Positions 29,261 to 34,845 of a stretch of 34,845 nt of DNA are shown in pieces. Source of the stretch: Planctomycetota bacterium (GTDB lineage: Bacteria > Planctomycetota > Planctomycetia > Gemmatales > Gemmataceae); the NCBI GenBank assembly GCA_026692965.1, contig JAPLNF010000296.1, positions 5,109 to 39,953 on the forward strand. The letters are read 5' to 3'. A program made the translations under genes and the position numbers. The notes under the pieces are model-generated. The model saw nothing but the letters and a program-made list of their open reading frames with translations, did not search any database and had not been told where the DNA came from. How positions within the stretch are numbered: the first letter of the stretch is position 1; every line of letters starts with the position of its first letter.

Positions 29261-30226
29261 ATGACCATTTCCAAAAATATTCAACATAAGGTTTCACCTG
29301 AAAACGAAGGTGCAACCCTAGCAACTATTGTTCGCAATCTTAAGCCTGATCTAAGCTGGTCTAGGATAAAAAAACTAATCGCCCAAGGGCATATTAAAAT
29401 CAGCAATGATATATGCCTTGACCCTGCTAGAAGGGTCCGTGCTGCTGAAGATGTTGAACTACTGGTAAAGCCAGATGGCAAAGCATCGGATAAGCAAGAA
29501 ATAACGATTAGATTCCTTGATGAGCACCTAGTCGTGGTGGAAAAACCACCGGGTGTAAATTCCGTCAGACACCCGGCAGAACGAACTTGGAAAGAATCGC
29601 GGAAATCGCTTAGCCCAACCTTGGAAGATCTGGTCACCAAGCAAATAGGTTTTTTGACCAAAAAAGGAGCTAAAAGCAAATCTTCTAGGCTTCGTGTGGT
29701 GCAACGTTTAGACAAAGAAACCAGTGGCTTGCTAGTCTTCGCCCGCACTGCGGATGCAGAACGCGGCCTAGGAATGCAATTCTTTAACCATTCGGTTGAA
29801 AGAAAATACCTGGCGTTAATACCGGGCACCATTGCGCCTCAGTCCATTGAATCTATTTTGGTTCGCGACCGAGGCGATGGCCGTAGAGGAAGTGCGCCAT
29901 TTTCCCAGCCCGGGAAAAAAGCAGTCACCCATGTACATATAGTCGAAAAATTCCAGGCTTTTACTCTCGTTGGATGCCAACTTGAAACAGGCCGTACTCA
30001 TCAAATCAGAATACATCTGGCAGAAAAAGGTTCTCCCGTTTGCGGGGAAAAAGTATACAGAACCACAGTAAATGGATCCATTCTGCCTGATGGTAGTGGG
30101 TTCCCTAGGCTTGCATTACATGCTGCAGAACTAGGTTTCATTCATCCCATATCGGGCGAACCAATGCACTGGAACATGGCTTTACCCGAAGATTTTAGCA
30201 AGCTTCTTCAACATCTAAGAAAATAG
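29261..30226 (+). CDS. RluA-family RNA pseudouridine synthase with N-terminal S4-like domain
   Basis: 'VVQRLDKETSGLLVFARTADAE', 'ETGRTHQIRIHLAEKGSPVCGEKVY', 'LALHAAELGFIHPISGEPM'. Confidence 0.93.
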   Translation: MTISKNIQHKVSPENEGATLATIVRNLKPDLSWSRIKKLIAQGHIKISNDICLDPARRVRAAEDVELLVKPDGKASDKQEITIRFLDEHLVVVEKPPGVNSVRHPAERTWKESRKSLSPTLEDLVTKQIGFLTKKGAKSKSSRLRVVQRLDKETSGLLVFARTADAERGLGMQFFNHSVERKYLALIPGTIAPQSIESILVRDRGDGRRGSAPFSQPGKKAVTHVHIVEKFQAFTLVGCQLETGRTHQIRIHLAEKGSPVCGEKVYRTTVNGSILPDGSGFPRLALHAAELGFIHPISGEPMHWNMALPEDFSKLLQHLRK

Positions 30227-30242
30227 TAAAGAGGCTTTCCTG

Positions 30243-30512
30243 ATGATAGAAATCAAATGGCATGACATCGATCCAGAAATGGGCGTGAAACGATACATAA
30301 GCGCAGAAAGATTTGCAGGGGTTTGGACCTTCAAATTCAAATTTAAAAAACGAGGCGAATGGACCAAAGGCCTTGTCGCTGACCGGGTAATGTGGCTTCA
30401 TGTTCTTGACAGCCTAAAGCGCAGGTATCAAAGGCGCGAAGGCGTTGATATAAAAGACATTAAACTTGTCGAGAATATACTATTAAAGCACCCACCTGAA
30501 GTGGCTTCATAG
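30243..30512 (+). CDS. small conserved hypothetical protein (89 aa)
   Basis: ORF with own ATG 17 bp after the pseudouridine synthase stop; basic, aromatic-rich 'IKWHDIDPEMGVKRYISAERFAGVWTFKFKFKKRGEWTKG'. Confidence 0.65.
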   Translation: MIEIKWHDIDPEMGVKRYISAERFAGVWTFKFKFKKRGEWTKGLVADRVMWLHVLDSLKRRYQRREGVDIKDIKLVENILLKHPPEVAS

Positions 30513-30513
30513 G

Positions 30514-31800
30514 CTAATTCCCGTGTAGCTTCACTTCTGTTCCGGGGATCTTTTTATAGATCAATAAACTTGCAGGGGCTTTGGATTGCACAAAAGTAGC
30601 AAGTTGTGGTACTGCTGCTTTATCAAGTTTTTCCATATCGCTGAGCCCGAGTCCGATTTTCTGAATCATTTCGACTATATACGGAACGTTTTTCACTTCT
30701 TTATTAAGCTCATCAAGGGTATCAGTAATTCTTGCAGCATAGTACTTCCAAGGGAACAACTTATCCGCATCGGTATCATTGCGGGTATTAAATCGCTGGA
30801 AATAATCGATGAGAAACGAACTGAATTGGTATAAAGCTGCTTCCATATTGTATTCGCTTGCATCTGGATCTTGAAGGCGAAGATTAAGCAGACCAATTGC
30901 AGCCTCGGCCCTTTCATCTAACCTAGGTTCAGGTTTAATATCCGAACCATTGGCAAATTTAGCTAGAATAAATGCAGTTCTACCTTTTTCCCCAGAAATG
31001 GGGGCCCTTGATTGGGCAAGCGCTTTCAGAGCTTCACGCCTTAAAACCCTGTAACCTTCGACGATTTCAGGTGCAGTTCCTACGGGGTAAACAATCGGGG
31101 TCTCAATAAGCTGTGCCAATGTTTCAGCAACTTTAACTTCTAATGCGGGGCTCAAAGTGACCCTACTGCTAGCTTTCTTCACCACAGCCATGGGGCGGAT
31201 AACCTTATAGGTGTCTCGTATACCTTTTAAGGCATAAAGCTTCATGCCATCATCGGGGGATTTTTGTAATATCGTGATGAAGGATTCCATGAATTGCTCA
31301 GGAAGAATCTTCTGGCCAGCAAGATCACAGTTGGCGATTTCTGCTGGACACATTGCTTGCATACGAACAGCGTTAATACGTGCGCTAATCGAAGTATTGG
31401 GGATTATCTCCTTGGTTTTCTCAAGGATTTTTTCAAGGAAGCTAGTGTTAAAAGGGTTATCTGCTTTAGTTTTAAGTTGCTTTAAAACGCTTTCAAACTC
31501 TTTGAAAATGGAATCCATTTTACCAGGTTCTGATTGGATTTCCGGCCTAGTCACCCTATAGACAAAAAACCTAGCATTAACATCCACGGCTTTCATATGA
31601 GCAGGATTTTTAGCATCGAAAGCAACCTCGCCACGCAGGGTCTTGTTGAAAACTTCTGCGCTTGCAGATCTTTCCTTTAAAACATCTTCCAAAGGAAAAG
31701 GCTGCGCCAAGGCAAACATTGGTATTACCAAGGCAAAGAACCCAAGAGCTTTGATCAATCTAATGAATGAAAACATGAATAATTCCCTAAGCAGCGACAA
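30514..31800 (-). CDS. secreted hypothetical protein
   Basis: 428 aa; hydrophobic signal-like N-terminus 'LIKALGFFALVIPMFALAQPF'; no recognised domain. Confidence 0.7.
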   Translation of the reverse strand: MSLLRELFMFSFIRLIKALGFFALVIPMFALAQPFPLEDVLKERSASAEVFNKTLRGEVAFDAKNPAHMKAVDVNARFFVYRVTRPEIQSEPGKMDSIFKEFESVLKQLKTKADNPFNTSFLEKILEKTKEIIPNTSISARINAVRMQAMCPAEIANCDLAGQKILPEQFMESFITILQKSPDDGMKLYALKGIRDTYKVIRPMAVVKKASSRVTLSPALEVKVAETLAQLIETPIVYPVGTAPEIVEGYRVLRREALKALAQSRAPISGEKGRTAFILAKFANGSDIKPEPRLDERAEAAIGLLNLRLQDPDASEYNMEAALYQFSSFLIDYFQRFNTRNDTDADKLFPWKYYAARITDTLDELNKEVKNVPYIVEMIQKIGLGLSDMEKLDKAAVPQLATFVQSKAPASLLIYKKIPGTEVKLHGN

Positions 31801-31857
31801 CTCAAATTAAAAGAAATCATCTGCGATAATAACACTTTACAGGGAAAAATGTTGGAA

Positions 31858-32673
31858 TTATTTTCGAATATGGTCTGATTCAGCGAATTTTCTGACAAGA
31901 TGAAAGTCTTGAAATTCCTTCGGGGTCAAACATTCCACCGAGGCATCTTGGGCTGTAATTCGATACCATCGCTGCGCGGGTTGTGAACACGCCAACTTGT
32001 TCCAAACTAGGTAAAGATACCAGCAAGGCCGGATTTGATCATTTCGAGTCAATCGGGCTTGGGTCAGTTCTCCTGCTGCGCGAAACAGTAACGCTTCCAA
32101 GTTTTGATCATTAGGTACTTCCTGCTGATCCTTTTTCGTTTTCTCCAAAGCCAGCAAGTACAAACCAATACCACGATTTAAATGCTCTTCATAAACATCG
32201 CCCAATTGCTCTGAAATTGCCATCAATCTGCTATGGGCATGGATCATATGCCGGTTAGCCTGTTCGCCAAATTGCTGGGTATCTTTGATGAACAAGTTAA
32301 ATTGGTCCCTTGCTTCTTCAAGCTGATTCATCCGCAATAAAAGGTCCGCATAATTCTGCCTGACAATCACATTACTAGGTTCAAGCTCGAGACTAATTTT
32401 CAGATGAATAGCTGCAATGGAATCATTACCCTGAGCCAGGCAAGCCGCCGCCATTGAAAGGTGCGTTTTAGCAGAATCAGGATTAATAGAGAGGGATTGC
32501 CTAAAAGAGCGGAGAGCATTTACCGGGTCACCTGCATCTAAAGATTTTTGGCCCGCTCGCCAATGTAATTCTGCAAGTGAATCTGACTCCGAGGTATCAG
32601 CCAAAGCAACTATAGGGATACCTGCCAATAATATGATTAAAAAGAAATAAGCTATTATGAAGTAACGCATCAT
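31858..32673 (-). CDS. secreted tetratricopeptide repeat protein
   Basis: Signal-like 'YFIIAYFFLIILLAGIPIVALA' and TPRs 'AELHWRAGQKSLDAGDPVNALRSFRQSLSINPDSAKTHLSMAAACLAQGNDSIAAIHLKISLELEPSN'. Confidence 0.85.
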   Translation of the reverse strand: MMRYFIIAYFFLIILLAGIPIVALADTSESDSLAELHWRAGQKSLDAGDPVNALRSFRQSLSINPDSAKTHLSMAAACLAQGNDSIAAIHLKISLELEPSNVIVRQNYADLLLRMNQLEEARDQFNLFIKDTQQFGEQANRHMIHAHSRLMAISEQLGDVYEEHLNRGIGLYLLALEKTKKDQQEVPNDQNLEALLFRAAGELTQARLTRNDQIRPCWYLYLVWNKLACSQPAQRWYRITAQDASVECLTPKEFQDFHLVRKFAESDHIRK

Positions 32674-32786
32674 CTCCCCAAATTACGAAGGAACAACATT
32701 CCTCATAATCCTTATCGGCCAGTAAAGGCCGGGAGATAAGCCGTATAAATGATTGAATTACTATGGAGCGAATGCCGACAGATGCA

Positions 32787-32814
32787 AAAAAGGGCAACTT
32801 TAATTGCCCTTTTT
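32787..32814. terminator. bidirectional rho-independent terminator
   Basis: aaaaagggcaa-ctttaa-ttgcccttttt: perfect 11-bp stem, 6-nt loop, A/T tracts on both sides; downstream of the minus-strand sigma factor gene. Confidence 0.9.
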
Positions 32815-32821
32815 ACCCATA

Positions 32822-33661
32822 TTAAGAATTAACGCCCATACTGACGCCAAGTTTTTCGAGAGCTTCGCTTTCGATTTGTCGAACGCGTTCTCTAGTAAGG
32901 CCTAAACTTTCCCCAATTTCTTTTAGGGTTTTAGGTTCTTCATCATCGAGCCCGAAGCGCATTTTAAGAACGATCGCTTCGCGTGGATCCATTTTGCCTA
33001 GCAAATCTTTAACATGAACCAAATCATCAGCTTCCACCATTTCGTTATCAGGGGATTTGCTGTTTGAATCCATGATCATCTCTTCCAGAGACCAACCACT
33101 GTCGGATTGTTCTGGTTGAGGAGCAGAGTGGTAAACCTTGATGGCTTTCTTGATGATATTGAGCTTCTTTTTGGGTAAATCCAAGCTTGCTGCAATTTCT
33201 TCATGGGAGGGAGCCCTGCCAAGGGTATCATGGAGAATCGCATTGGCTCTGCGCCATTTAGCAAGAAGTTCAACCATGTAAGCTGGAACTCGAATGGTTT
33301 TCGCAGTATTCACCAAGGCGCGTTTTATGGATTGTTTAATCCAATAGCTAGCATAGGTGCTAAAGCGGGTGTTCATGGTCGGGTCAAAACCTTCAACAGC
33401 CCTTAAAAGCCCGAGGTTGCCTTCTTCAATAAGGTCTTGTAGTGCAAGGCCTTTCCCGGTGTAGCTTCGGGAAATATTAACGACTAATCTTAGGTTGGCT
33501 CGAACCATACGGTCCCTAGCCTCTGCATCGCCTTTTTCAATTCGATAAGCAAGTTGCTTTTCCTCATCTGCATTAAGAAGAGAGGTTTCGTTAATTTCCT
33601 TTAGATAGGTTTCTAAAGGAGATTGAACTGCTTCACTGCGAGGGCGACTTGGTCGAGTCAT
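32822..33661 (-). CDS. RNA polymerase sigma factor, sigma-70 group 2 (RpoD/RpoS-like)
   Basis: 'DPTMNTRFSTYASYWIKQSIKRALVNTAKTIRVP', 'LKMRFGLDDEEPKTLKEIGESLGLTRERVRQIESEALEKL'; lacks region 1.1. Confidence 0.93.
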   Translation of the reverse strand: MTRPSRPRSEAVQSPLETYLKEINETSLLNADEEKQLAYRIEKGDAEARDRMVRANLRLVVNISRSYTGKGLALQDLIEEGNLGLLRAVEGFDPTMNTRFSTYASYWIKQSIKRALVNTAKTIRVPAYMVELLAKWRRANAILHDTLGRAPSHEEIAASLDLPKKKLNIIKKAIKVYHSAPQPEQSDSGWSLEEMIMDSNSKSPDNEMVEADDLVHVKDLLGKMDPREAIVLKMRFGLDDEEPKTLKEIGESLGLTRERVRQIESEALEKLGVSMGVNS

Positions 33662-33957
33662 GGTGTTTTCCGGTGGTTACTAGGTCGCTAAAGTTCAATT
33701 ATCATTACTTACATTTTAGCAAAGCGAGGTTAAGTTGTTCATGATGTTGAAAAAAACAGCAGCATGTTAAAACTACCACACCTTCACTTAAAATAATTAT
33801 CGACCTGAAGAACGCATCTCTGAAAAGGTGTTACCGGTCTAACAAGGTTGAAGTTGTCAAAACGATATCAATAAGGAACTAACCCTTGCAAGCTACCAAA
33901 CACGTAAGACAGGAATAATTAAATGATAAGGGATGACCGTCACAACCGGAACAAAAA

Positions 33958-33995
33958 AATAACCGCTCCGGGAATAAATCCCCGGAGCGGTTATT
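33958..33995 (-). terminator. rho-independent terminator of the S1-domain gene
   Basis: 15-bp perfect stem aataaccgctccggg / cccggagcggttatt with 8-nt loop; minus-strand readout followed by a T7 tract. Confidence 0.93.
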
Positions 33996-34011
33996 ATAAA
34001 AGGAATAACCC

Positions 34012-34845
34012 TTATTGTTGATCAGGTTCGGATTCAGGCATGTTAATCAAATTGCCCGCACCAGCAGAGCCGGTTCCGCCTCGAAGCTCTCTTTGTGGCC
34101 TGTTTGAATCATCGCCAGCAGTTTCTTCAGGTTCTTCCACATAAGGCTCGTTCAATTTTCTGCGAGAAAGACCGATCTTACGATCAGCAGCATCAACGCG
34201 AAGAACTCGAACTTCGATATCGTCCCCAACCTTTACAATTTCTTCAGGGCTTTCGATTTTATCATCGGAAAGCTCGGAAATATGCAGTAGGCCTTCGAGA
34301 CCGGGTTCAAGTTCAACAAACACACCAAAATTAGTGAGTTTGGTAACTTTACCCTTACGAAGTTCGCCTGCTTTGTATCGGCCTGGGATATCACCTTCCC
34401 AAGGATCGTTGTTCATTTGTTTCAGGCCAAGCGCAATTCGCTTTCTTTCCTGATCAACATTTAAAACAACGCAAGTGACAGCGTGGCCCTTATTCACAAC
34501 TTCACTTGGATGAGTGACTTTGCGAACCCAACTCATGTCGGTTACGTGCAACAAGCCATCGATACCTTCTTCGATTTCGATGAAAGCACCATAATTGGTA
34601 AGGTTGCGAACAGCGCCTGAAACAATGGTGCCTGGAGGATATCTCTCTGCAACTTTGTCCCAAGGATTATTCTGAACCTGCTTCATACCAAGAGAAATCT
34701 CTTGTTTATCTTTGTTGATGTTCAGAACTTGAACTTCAATCTGGTCGCCAATTGATACCATTTCGTTAGGATGGTTGATTCTCTTGGTCCAGCTCATTTC
34801 GCTGATATGAACAAGGCCTTCGATGCCTGATTCAAGTTTAACGAA
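34012..34845 (-). CDS. 30S ribosomal protein S1-like multi-S1-domain protein, 5'-truncated by window edge
   Basis: Repeated S1 motifs such as 'GAFIEIEEGIDGLLHVTDMSW' and 'GVFVELEPGLEGLLHISELS'; frame open to the window end (FVKLESGIEGLVHISE upstream of the listed Met). Confidence 0.92.
   Translation of the reverse strand, partial: FVKLESGIEGLVHISEMSWTKRINHPNEMVSIGDQIEVQVLNINKDKQEISLGMKQVQNNPWDKVAERYPPGTIVSGAVRNLTNYGAFIEIEEGIDGLLHVTDMSWVRKVTHPSEVVNKGHAVTCVVLNVDQERKRIALGLKQMNNDPWEGDIPGRYKAGELRKGKVTKLTNFGVFVELEPGLEGLLHISELSDDKIESPEEIVKVGDDIEVRVLRVDAADRKIGLSRRKLNEPYVEEPEETAGDDSNRPQRELRGGTGSAGAGNLINMPESEPDQQ

Noticed and set aside
29281-29832. 183-aa minus-strand ORF inside the RluA-type gene
   Set aside because: Shadow of a clear pseudouridine synthase; Ser/Arg-rich low-complexity translation.
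1-34845. CRISPR arrays, tRNA/rRNA genes, IS elements, phage genes
   Set aside because: No regularly spaced repeats, transposase motifs or tRNA-like cloverleaf sequence noticed by eye; a tRNAscan/Infernal run would be needed to exclude small RNAs.

Overview
The window looks like a chromosomal segment from a planctomycete, probably Gemmataceae-like. That reading rests on DUF3500, NIPSNAP, a PVC-type CxxCH heme-binding dehydrogenase/HEAT protein and a small '...PSHLT.ERV.GG' lipoprotein; no database search was possible. Most of it is ordinary: rlmN, citrate synthase, serS, a compact uvrC, surE, DinB, HU, nucleotide-sugar genes (4,6-dehydratase, SDR, ugd), an NtrB/NtrC-type two-component pair, NUDIX, a YgiQ-type radical SAM protein, an RluA-type pseudouridine synthase, a group-2 sigma-70 factor and a partial S1-domain protein. 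The points most worth a second look are: (i) a perfect 20-bp tandem duplication that splits a ~3.57 kb heme-binding/HEAT gene into two ORFs, where removing one copy restores one continuous frame; (ii) an A8-tract frameshift in a DUF2784-like gene; (iii) a 4-bp-overlapping response regulator-GAF / leaderless subtilase pair whose 3' end overlaps the ntrC-type gene antisense; (iv) a UvrC lacking the C-terminal HhH domain and part of the central region; (v) a run of secreted proteins with two tandem retropepsin-PDZ paralogues. No tRNA, rRNA, CRISPR array, transposase or phage gene was recognised.
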